28,322 nucleotides of DNA from JAQVEM01 sp964595565 (GTDB taxonomy: Bacteria > Actinomycetota > Humimicrobiia > Humimicrobiales > Humimicrobiaceae): positions 1 to 28,322 of the forward strand of contig CAZQQX010000027.1 in the NCBI GenBank assembly GCA_964595565.1, given 5' to 3'. The position numbers and the translations under genes are program-made. This document shows positions 22,126-28,322 of this stretch, piece by piece. A model generated the notes under the pieces. It saw only the letters and a program-made list of their open reading frames with translations, had not been told where the DNA came from and searched no databases. Positions within the stretch are counted from its first letter, which is position 1, and each line of letters opens with the position of its first letter.

Positions 22126-22884
22126 TTAATTAATACTCTTTATTCTTCCCAGTCCGGTTATTTTCTGCTGTATGTCGGGAGAGCCTTTATAGTTCACACT
22201 GCCAACTCCAGATATATTTATATCAAGCTCCTGGCTAACATTTACCGTGGCGCTGCCTGCACCGGAAACAGTGATGTCGCACTCCCTGCTTTCCAGGTCT
22301 CCGGCATCATATTTACCCGCGCCGCTTAAATTAATTTCCTGCCTGTCAACCGTACCGCTAAGGTTTATATCACCCGCCCCTGAAGAATTTACCCTTACCA
22401 CATCGGCATTCAGCCTGAAATCTATATCACCGGCACCACTAATTCCAATCTCCAGTTCCCCGGCATCAAAATCCCCACATATCACACTGCCTGCACCACT
22501 TAATAAGATTTCATCCAGTTCCTTTACCGTAAGATAGAATTTTATATCCGAGGTTGGAACAAAATTATAACCCCGCTTGAAACCAATGGTTAATATTTCC
22601 ATTGATACCTCTGTCTCTATCAGAGGGATTACATTATCATCTGCTTCTATCACCAGTGATTCTTTTTCTCCCTGAGTGATAATTAAATCGCCGGTACCTG
22701 ATAAATGTACTTCGTGAAAATCTGAAACATCCCTTTCTTCAGTTTCTATATCCCCTGAACCTCTTACCAGCCCTATGGTCCAATTACAGGATACACTGGC
22801 AACTGAGATAATAGCTATCAGAAAAAATACCACTAGAATATGCATCAAGCCAACTAACCTGTTTTTCTTACTCTTACTACTCAC
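22126..22884 (-). CDS. DUF2807 (GIN domain) beta-helix lipoprotein
   Basis: A 252-aa protein with a basic start, a hydrophobic helix (residues 13-30) and a lipobox ending in C33 (ASVSC), so it is likely anchored on the outer face of the membrane. After it come the DUF2807 signatures: RDVSDFHEVHLSGTGDLIITQG, DEILLSGAGSVI, then repeated SGAG turns (five to six copies) in a right-handed beta-helix pattern. The family is described as putative autotransporter adhesin head or GIN domain and is common in envelope-stress clusters. The start is GTG 22884, preceded by AAAGGG. It follows the DUF4097 gene by 64 nt in the PadR cluster; both are beta-solenoids. Confidence 0.9.
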   Translation of the reverse strand: MSSKSKKNRLVGLMHILVVFFLIAIISVASVSCNWTIGLVRGSGDIETEERDVSDFHEVHLSGTGDLIITQGEKESLVIEADDNVIPLIETEVSMEILTIGFKRGYNFVPTSDIKFYLTVKELDEILLSGAGSVICGDFDAGELEIGISGAGDIDFRLNADVVRVNSSGAGDINLSGTVDRQEINLSGAGKYDAGDLESRECDITVSGAGSATVNVSQELDINISGVGSVNYKGSPDIQQKITGLGRIKSIN

Positions 22885-22948
22885 TTCTTTCCCTTTCTTT
22901 AATAAATAATTTTATTAATCCGTAATACAATTTAACACCTACCTGAAA

Positions 22949-23851
22949 TCACCTGTAATCTATATTAATATCACCCGATATGGTGTTTATGGTAATCTCC
23001 ATCCGGTCATCCTCTATTACCCCCTCCAGGCTCCTGCCGCTCGAGGAGGTTACTTTAATCGGAAAACTGTTGCCTATAGCACCTGAAACCGTTTCTGCTT
23101 TAAGATAAAACCGGGCATCTTCTGAAAGCTCGACCCTGGCGTCACCTGCTGTACTTTCAATATAAATATTGCTTGAATCTTCCTGCTTTATATTAATATC
23201 GCCTGATACAGAAATTATCTCGATATTATCATTCTGTCTTCCTTCTTCCAGAACTATATCACCGGATACGGTATGGATATCTATATCTCCGGTATAATCT
23301 TCCAGATTAACATCCCCGGAAGTAACAGTTAATTTTAGATCATCAGCAAATAATGAATTACCTCTGAAATCCCCGGATATATTCCCGTAATCAAACCTAT
23401 CAACCTTCAAATCGCTGACACTTACATCTGACGAGGAGGTCTCTATTACCAGAACCTCCAGGGAGTCTTCAGGCATATACAGGTCCAGGCTGGTCCTCCA
23501 AACACTGAATCCGATTAATTGTGTTTTAGGTCTGACAATCTCTACCCGCAGTTCATCACCGGATATATAGGAAACAAGTGAAGGTATATCCCTGCTCAAG
23601 CCCGTGGATACTTCGCCGTAAAGATGTACCCTGATTTCATCTTCATCGGCAGGAATAATATTTACATCCGTGCTTACAACATCTATAGAAATCTTATCTA
23701 TCTCCTGCGGGCTAAAACTTTTTGATTCATTAATTTTTTCCGTCAATATAGAGAAATTCCCCGTCACCATGATTATAATGCCTGCTGTAATAAAAGAACC
23801 AATCATTACAATAACAAGGCACAAAACGAATTTTTTTATTCCAAACTTCAT
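22949..23851 (-). CDS. DUF4097 family beta-strand repeat protein (LiaG/YvlB-like)
   Basis: A 300-aa protein with an N-terminal membrane helix (residues 8-30), so the bulk lies outside the membrane. It has repeated SGD(V/I) turns: SSSDVSVSDLKVDR, GNISGDFRG, VTSGDVNLEDYTGDIDI, VSGDIVLEEG, VSGDINIKQE, TISGDINIDYR. This is the DUF4097 beta-solenoid, found in LiaG, YvlB and similar envelope-stress proteins of Gram-positive bacteria. The gene begins one nt after the TAA of the DUF1700 gene, and its ribosome site (GAGGGAG) is inside it, so translation is coupled. No catalytic residue pattern is seen. Confidence 0.9.
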   Translation of the reverse strand: MKFGIKKFVLCLVIVMIGSFITAGIIIMVTGNFSILTEKINESKSFSPQEIDKISIDVVSTDVNIIPADEDEIRVHLYGEVSTGLSRDIPSLVSYISGDELRVEIVRPKTQLIGFSVWRTSLDLYMPEDSLEVLVIETSSSDVSVSDLKVDRFDYGNISGDFRGNSLFADDLKLTVTSGDVNLEDYTGDIDIHTVSGDIVLEEGRQNDNIEIISVSGDINIKQEDSSNIYIESTAGDARVELSEDARFYLKAETVSGAIGNSFPIKVTSSSGRSLEGVIEDDRMEITINTISGDINIDYR

Positions 23852-23852
23852 T

Positions 23853-24431
23853 TTACCGCTCCCTCTCTGTTATGATTCTCAAATTAAACCTCATGTACCT
23901 TATAAATAATCTGTAGAGCCATTTCGTCAGGTAAATGTCACCTATAAAAAATAAAATACCAAAGCAGGTAAGCCCTATGGATATAAACACCGACACTGCC
24001 GGGGTGGCTAAAACAGTAAAATACTGGGGAAACAACGGTCCAAAAATAGCCGCAAAGACCAGTGTAATTCCCGATGCAGTAATGGCTATTGCCGAAACAA
24101 ATAATGCCAGCAGCACACCTGCTATGGCAATAAAAGGGCCCAGTATAAATAATAGATTAAAAAATCCCAGCCCCAGAGTGGCAAACACAGCCCTGGTGAT
24201 ATTAACAGCAGAAGCAGTTTTTTCTGCCTCATTTACCAGTATGGTTGCTTTAAGCTGGCCGGCAAGAACCTTTGGGTCTCCCAGTGAAGCAGCTACATCT
24301 TCTTCAGCTCTTCCTTCTAAAAGTCCTTCCTTGAAATGCTCCTCAAAATCACTTATCACATCCTGCCTGTCCTCCCCGGGAACTCCCCGAAGATTTGAGG
24401 ATAAAATATTTATAAAATCTTTCTTATTCAT
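23853..24431 (-). CDS. DUF1700 (HAAS domain) membrane protein
   Basis: A 192-aa protein. The N-terminal 65 residues (MNKKDFINILSSNLRGVPGE then DRQDVISDFEEHFKEGL and AEEDVAASLGDPKVLAGQL) are the HAAS/DUF1700 helical domain. Four hydrophobic helices follow near 75-105, 108-130, 135-155 and 158-175. In the family this domain usually pairs with PadR or sigma-factor genes and acts as a partner or regulator of them. The ATG at 24431 is preferred (an ATG at 24443 is possible); it overlaps the padR stop by 8 nt, which indicates translational coupling. Its stop is one nt before the DUF4097 start. Confidence 0.88.
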   Translation of the reverse strand: MNKKDFINILSSNLRGVPGEDRQDVISDFEEHFKEGLLEGRAEEDVAASLGDPKVLAGQLKATILVNEAEKTASAVNITRAVFATLGLGFFNLLFILGPFIAIAGVLLALFVSAIAITASGITLVFAAIFGPLFPQYFTVLATPAVSVFISIGLTCFGILFFIGDIYLTKWLYRLFIRYMRFNLRIITERER

Positions 24432-24747
24432 CCCTGGCACCATCCTTCAAAAAGCTATTTACTTTTTTAACAAAAGTTAACCACTCTTCCTTCAGTTCTT
24501 TTTCTATTTTTTTACCAGCTTCGGTCAACTGATAGTATTTCCTGGGAGCTCCTTCACTGGATTCCTCAAGGTAAGTAGTGACATAACCATCATTCTTCAG
24601 TCTCCTGAGCAGAGGGTAAATTGTCCCCTCTGAAATAGATATGCTTCTGGAGATTTCATTTACCAGCTCATATCCATAGCAATTTTTTCTTGCCAGCAAA
24701 GCAAGGGCACATAGTTCCAGAACCCCTTTTTTAAACTGTATATTCAT
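24424..24747 (-). CDS. PadR family transcriptional regulator
   Basis: A 107-aa winged-helix protein with the PadR pattern: MNIQFKKGVLELCALALLAR, KNCYGYELVNEISRS, then EGTIYPLLRRLKNDGYVTTY and the wing (SEGAPRKYYQLTEAGKK). A short C-terminal helix would dimerise it. AAAGGA lies 9 nt before the ATG. Immediately upstream, its promoter (24782-24810) is overlapped by a perfect 8-8-8 palindrome (24780-24803), a likely autoregulatory site. It is followed by the DUF1700 gene with an overlap, so it controls its own operon, and probably also the divergent ABC exporter. The ligand is unknown. Confidence 0.95.
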   Translation of the reverse strand: MNIQFKKGVLELCALALLARKNCYGYELVNEISRSISISEGTIYPLLRRLKNDGYVTTYLEESSEGAPRKYYQLTEAGKKIEKELKEEWLTFVKKVNSFLKDGARDE

Positions 24748-24779
24748 GAAAATAAATCCTTTCCATAAAATTTATATCT

Positions 24780-24803
24780 GTATGATAACACAAGGTATCA
24801 TAC
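24780..24803. promoter_or_regulatory. Palindromic operator, likely PadR binding site
   Basis: GTATGATA (24780-24787) and TATCATAC (24796-24803) form a perfect 8-bp inverted repeat with an 8-nt spacer. A partial copy (CAAGGTAT) recurs 17 bp further on (24808-24815). It covers the -10 element and most of the spacer of the padR promoter. Confidence 0.7.
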
Positions 24804-24810
24804 ATTGCAA
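24782..24810 (-). promoter_or_regulatory. Promoter of the padR operon
   Basis: On the minus strand TTGCAA (24810-24805), a 17-nt spacer and TATCAT (24787-24782) make a sigma-A promoter. The palindrome at 24780-24803 sits over it, so a bound regulator would block it. Confidence 0.6.
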
Positions 24811-24831
24811 GGTATTATTCAAAAAGTTTAT

Positions 24832-24861
24832 TTGACATTAACTTTCTTATAGATTTATTAT
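24832..24861 (+). promoter_or_regulatory. Promoter of the divergent ABC exporter
   Basis: TTGACA (24832-24837), an 18-nt spacer and TATTAT (24856-24861) read rightward toward the ATPase gene at 24933. The palindrome ends 29 nt upstream of the -35, so one regulator could touch both transcripts. Confidence 0.6.
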
Positions 24862-24932
24862 ATAATTATTATAATTTTTTTATATTAGAAACATTTTCGA
24901 AAATTTAAAAAACGTAAGTTTTAAAATTTAAT

Positions 24933-25862
24933 ATGCCATTATCTCATATAATAAATGTCAGTGGATTAATAAAAAGTTATGGAAATGTTAAAGCAGTCAG
25001 AGGTATAGATTTCCATGTAAATGAAGGCCAGCTATTTGCATTTCTTGGTCCAAATGGTGCAGGAAAAACCACCACCATCGATATTCTCTGCACCCTTCTT
25101 AAACCTGACAGCGGCTCCGTTACGGTCAATGGTTATAAGCTTGGCTCACAGGATGAGAAAATCAGGAAGCATATCGGGATTGTTTTTCAGGATAGCATTC
25201 TGGACAATCTCCTTACCGTAAAAGAGAATCTCTACACCCGCGGTAGTTTTTATGACACACAAAAAAAGGAGCTTATCACTGCCGTCGATAAAGCAGTAAA
25301 AACTGCCGGGGTTGAGAGCTTCCTGAACCGCCCCTACGGAAAACTCTCAGGCGGACAGAGGCGTAGAGCTGATATAGCAAGGGCACTGATAAATACCCCA
25401 AAAATTCTTTTCCTGGATGAACCAACTACCGGTCTTGACCCCCAGACCAGAAAGAGCGTCTGGGACACTATCCGTAATCTACAAAAAGAAACCGGTATGA
25501 CCGTATTTCTTACTACCCACTACATGGAAGAAGCTGCCGGTGCTGATTATGTAGCCATAATCGACAATGGCATTATTTCCGCCAGCGGGACCCCGTCAAT
25601 GCTCAGGGCAAAATACAGCATGGATACTCTTAAATTTATTTCCCCGGACATTGATAAGCTTAAAGATTTTTTAACCGAGCAGAGTGTAGAATTTTCCATA
25701 TCCGGCGGTTCCGTGATTGTAAGGATTCCAAAAACTATCGACGCAATCCCGCTTATAAATAAGGCTCAAAAACTTATATCGGGATTTGAAGTCTTAAGCG
25801 GCAGTATGGATGACGCCTTTGTGAACATCACCGGCCATACCATAAGAGAGGATGGAAATTAA
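24933..25862 (+). CDS. ABC transporter ATP-binding protein (DrrA-like)
   Basis: A 309-aa cytoplasmic ATPase for the exporter encoded next. Walker A is GPNGAGKT (39-46), the Q-loop is in IGIVFQDSILDNLLTV, the signature is LSGGQRRRADIARAL, Walker B is ILFLDEPTTGLDP and the switch His is in FLTTHYMEEA. Residues after 230 form the C-terminal domain common in DrrA-type exporters. The ATG at 24933 has no Shine-Dalgarno site in its AT-rich leader. Its stop is directly followed by the permease ATG. It is divergent from padR, so it is probably under the same control. Substrate unknown; PadR-linked exporters often move antimicrobials or lipids. Confidence 0.93.
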   Translation: MPLSHIINVSGLIKSYGNVKAVRGIDFHVNEGQLFAFLGPNGAGKTTTIDILCTLLKPDSGSVTVNGYKLGSQDEKIRKHIGIVFQDSILDNLLTVKENLYTRGSFYDTQKKELITAVDKAVKTAGVESFLNRPYGKLSGGQRRRADIARALINTPKILFLDEPTTGLDPQTRKSVWDTIRNLQKETGMTVFLTTHYMEEAAGADYVAIIDNGIISASGTPSMLRAKYSMDTLKFISPDIDKLKDFLTEQSVEFSISGGSVIVRIPKTIDAIPLINKAQKLISGFEVLSGSMDDAFVNITGHTIREDGN

Positions 25863-26735
25863 ATGAGCAGTATGACCAGTCTCATAAAGAGGAACTTAAA
25901 AATCTTTTTACGCGACAGAGCATCGGTGTTTTTTTCTTTTCTTGCCATATTTATTATAATCGGGCTTTACGTATTGTTCCTGGGCAATAATATTGCCAGT
26001 AGTTTTAAAGAAATGCTGGGAGATAATTCCCGCTTTATTGCAGACAGCTGGGTTATGGCAGGTATACTTTCGGTTACCTCGATAACCACCACTCTGGGCG
26101 CATTTGGAATCATGGTAGAGGACAGGTCAAATAAGATCCTAAAAGATTTCCTGTCCGCTCCCATAACACGCTCACAGATTTCTACCGGATACATAATTAG
26201 CTCTTTTTTAATCGGCATTATTATGAGCCTCATATCGCTTGTTGTGGCCGAAATTTATATATTTGCAAACGGCGGCGAATTTCTGGGGCTCCTTTCGCTT
26301 ATAAAATTGCTGGGAGTAATGCTACTGTCAGTATTTGCCGGCTCTTCAATGGTATTTTTTATGGTTACTTTTTTCAAGAGCTCAAACGCTTTCTCTTCAG
26401 TAAGCACAGTTACAGGAACATTAATCGGATTTTTAACCGGAATATATATACCCATTGGCAATCTTCCCTCTACTGTACAAACAGCAATAAAAATTTTCCC
26501 CATAAGCCATGCCGCAGCATTATTCAGACAGATTATGATGGAAGAACCAATGGCCGAATCTTTTGCAAATGCTCCGGCGGAGGTTTCTGAATCATTTGAA
26601 CAGTTTATGGGAGTTACTTTCTACTTCGGTAACCATGAACTCTCACCGCTCATTAATATAACCGTTCTTGCCGCAACCGGCGCAGTATTCCTTTTACTGG
26701 GAATAATAAGTATGTCGGTAAAGAAAAAAAGTTAG
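25863..26735 (+). CDS. ABC-2 type transporter permease (DrrB-like)
   Basis: A 290-aa integral membrane protein. It starts with a cytoplasmic basic segment (LIKRNLKIFLRDRAS), then a helix (VFFSFLAIFIIIGLYVLFLG), an extracytoplasmic loop and further helices near 58-82, 108-135, 140-165, 170-192 and 265-285. The segment EDRSNKILKDFLSAPITRSQI is the usual cytoplasmic coupling helix of ABC-2 permeases. A large outside loop precedes the last helix. The ATG is directly next to the ATPase stop, with GAGG about 10 nt upstream. With the ATPase it forms a complete exporter; the substrate is not evident. Confidence 0.9.
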   Translation: MSSMTSLIKRNLKIFLRDRASVFFSFLAIFIIIGLYVLFLGNNIASSFKEMLGDNSRFIADSWVMAGILSVTSITTTLGAFGIMVEDRSNKILKDFLSAPITRSQISTGYIISSFLIGIIMSLISLVVAEIYIFANGGEFLGLLSLIKLLGVMLLSVFAGSSMVFFMVTFFKSSNAFSSVSTVTGTLIGFLTGIYIPIGNLPSTVQTAIKIFPISHAAALFRQIMMEEPMAESFANAPAEVSESFEQFMGVTFYFGNHELSPLINITVLAATGAVFLLLGIISMSVKKKS

Positions 26736-26804
26736 ATTTAAGAATCATTTTTACAGCTTTTTTACCGTTGCTTCAGGAATTAACCTTAATTTTTATCATG
26801 CCTA

Positions 26805-28304
26805 TTACTGCAATCCGGCCTCTTTTGACAGAGCCCCGAGAATATGAACCATCCCCAGGGTATCCATCCTGCAGTACTCAATAAGCGATTTTCTGATTCT
26901 TTCCACTTCCCCTGCCCCGGGAGGCTCCTTTAAATTATAAAAGTTCCCATAGATATAAAGAAAATAGGCGCTTGCAGCCAGGCCATTGGCTATTTCCATT
27001 CCCTCATAACTTAAATCAGTAATAGCCGGCAGCACACTTTTAACCGAAGCGCTTCCCCTCTGGGAAGAGTTGTAATAATAGAAATTCCCAAAAGGCTTAT
27101 AAAGGTCAACTATCCTCGGAAGTACCCGGTCCACCCACTCACTGTAACCGGGAAATTCCGAAGCAAGTTCTCTGAGAACACCTTTTTCAAACTGCTCATA
27201 ATAAACAATTACGCTCCCTTCATCTCCCAGGTCCTCTTTTAACCCTGAAAGTAACTCTCTTCTCGGGTCTTCAAGTCCACCTGCCAGAAACTCCCGGTGC
27301 TCTGGTTTTTCATTCATAGAATGAAGGACATGTATCGAGTATTGAAAGGGCATTTTCTGGTAGGGCTTTGTCCCGTTAAACAATGGAATAGCAGTGGAAA
27401 AAGTCTCAAAGTCAAGAAAATACAATGGAAATCTCAAACTATCCATAAACGCTAAAATTCCTTTTTTGTTAACTGAAGGCTTTTTTGTTTTTTCGCATTC
27501 GCGCTGTATCTGCTGTTTTAAACTTAAATTATACCTGTCCGGGATATCCTTAATGGAAAGGATGCCCTCACTGTATAATTGCATTGACCTGGTCTTGTCC
27601 CCATAAAGGTTAAAAACGTGATTATCGGGTAAACCCTCCCAGCACTTCTGTTTGAGTGGGCATATATAGGGTTCATAGCACTGCTTTCCAATTGCAACCT
27701 CCGGGGGACTGCTTTTTTTCACAGTTTCAAGCATCTCGCTGATTCTATATTCTATGTCTTCCAGCTTATCCTCAACTTCTTCTGTTATATCAACCTTACT
27801 AAACAGGCCTTTTGGGTCAATATCCCCGTTCTTTATGTAACTATTATTAATATGAGCTATAAAACAATTTCTTATAGAAATCCCCGCTTTTATAAAACAA
27901 TATTTTTGAAAAGATACATCATCTATATATTCTTCTTTAAGCTGGGTTGAACTCTTGACTTCAATAATATCCCACCTGTCTGTATTTACCGGTACCAGGA
28001 TATCCGCCCTGCTATAAACAGGGCCATAACTGCAGCCTGCCTCAAAAACCGGCTTCCTCTCAGATAAAACCTCCCGGGTTTTTATTATTTGCTCTTTTAA
28101 ATTTCTTATATTCCCAAGGTCAATCCCGGCAGGGTAAAGTTTTTTTGCGCACTCACCCACTCTTATTCCCTGATTAAAAATGAACCGGGTTGCAAAATCC
28201 GGTTCCGAAATTTCTTCTCTTGCATTGACCAGATACCATAAATATTTCGGGCACTGGAGTCCCGCAAGATACCTTGATTTTGATAAAATAATTTTTCCAA
28301 CCAT
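26805..28304 (-). CDS. DUF2779 protein: Cas4-like Fe-S nuclease fused to a DEDD-type exonuclease domain
   Basis: A 499-aa protein with two apparent nuclease modules. The N-terminal half is PD-(D/E)XK-like: D101 in SRADILVPV, then E115 and K117 in DIIEVKSS. Four cysteines (C18, C209, C215, C221) are placed as in Cas4/AddB-type nucleases, which hold a [4Fe-4S] cluster. From residue 290 DUF2779 begins with the DxE of an RNase H-fold exonuclease (FLDFETF, D298 and E300) and ends with D481 in YCRMDTLG. So it could process DNA or RNA ends. No Cas genes or CRISPR array are in the window, and the gene stands alone, convergent with the exporter. The start ATG 28304 lacks a clear ribosome site and lies 18 nt from the window edge. 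Confidence 0.85.
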   Translation of the reverse strand: MVGKIILSKSRYLAGLQCPKYLWYLVNAREEISEPDFATRFIFNQGIRVGECAKKLYPAGIDLGNIRNLKEQIIKTREVLSERKPVFEAGCSYGPVYSRADILVPVNTDRWDIIEVKSSTQLKEEYIDDVSFQKYCFIKAGISIRNCFIAHINNSYIKNGDIDPKGLFSKVDITEEVEDKLEDIEYRISEMLETVKKSSPPEVAIGKQCYEPYICPLKQKCWEGLPDNHVFNLYGDKTRSMQLYSEGILSIKDIPDRYNLSLKQQIQRECEKTKKPSVNKKGILAFMDSLRFPLYFLDFETFSTAIPLFNGTKPYQKMPFQYSIHVLHSMNEKPEHREFLAGGLEDPRRELLSGLKEDLGDEGSVIVYYEQFEKGVLRELASEFPGYSEWVDRVLPRIVDLYKPFGNFYYYNSSQRGSASVKSVLPAITDLSYEGMEIANGLAASAYFLYIYGNFYNLKEPPGAGEVERIRKSLIEYCRMDTLGMVHILGALSKEAGLQ

Positions 28305-28322
28305 ACAATCAATCTAACTAGG

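Noticed and set aside
21868..22329. 153-codon plus-strand frame
   Set aside because: It crosses two well-supported minus-strand genes and shows no protein-like pattern.
26805..28304. CRISPR-associated Cas4
   Set aside because: The protein is a DUF2779 fusion, and no repeat-spacer array or other cas gene is present.

Overview
The window is AT-rich bacterial DNA (roughly two thirds A+T by eye) from a draft or metagenome-type assembly: a 100-N scaffold gap lies at 20811-20910. Gene density, Shine-Dalgarno sites, sigma-A-type promoters and lipoprotein signals are bacterial. There is no rRNA or tRNA to fix the phylum. A 31-codon bS22-like ribosomal gene, a class II B12-dependent ribonucleotide reductase, a release-factor-like (baeRF) gene, a PatA/LpxL-like acyltransferase and a lipoprotein with a long Glu/Ala linker together suggest a low-GC, probably anaerobic lineage near Actinobacteriota or a candidate phylum. 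That placement is inference.

Region 1 (1-5500, minus strand) is a catabolic cluster. A GlcD-like FAD oxidase and a GlcF/HdrD-like iron-sulfur protein are followed by a sugar-type ABC binding lipoprotein and the start of a MalF-like permease. A hairpin terminator lies between binding protein and permease. A strong promoter at 5461-5489 reads into the cluster through what looks like a decayed regulator gene.

Region 2 (5800-14780) is mostly plus strand: plsY-nrdR, a lipid acyltransferase, a Ca2+-type P-ATPase, an ABC-2 exporter pair and a macro-domain protein. A baeRF-type gene lies on the minus strand. Region 3 (14791-20000) holds nrdJ on the minus strand, whose promoter carries two NrdR boxes, so regulator (6531-6986) and target share the window. 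It also holds the bS22-like gene, a DUF4380 protein and a secreted DUF4015 glycosidase-like protein.

Region 4 (20336-21033) is a KaiC/RecA-like gene interrupted by the N gap. Both gap edges carry the same 55 bases; merging them restores one 180-aa frame. Region 5 (21159-26735) is an envelope-type module: padR, DUF1700, DUF4097 and DUF2807 genes and two small membrane-protein genes on the minus strand, divergent from an ABC-2 exporter. A palindrome sits on the padR promoter. The window ends with a two-nuclease fusion protein (DUF2779) on the minus strand.
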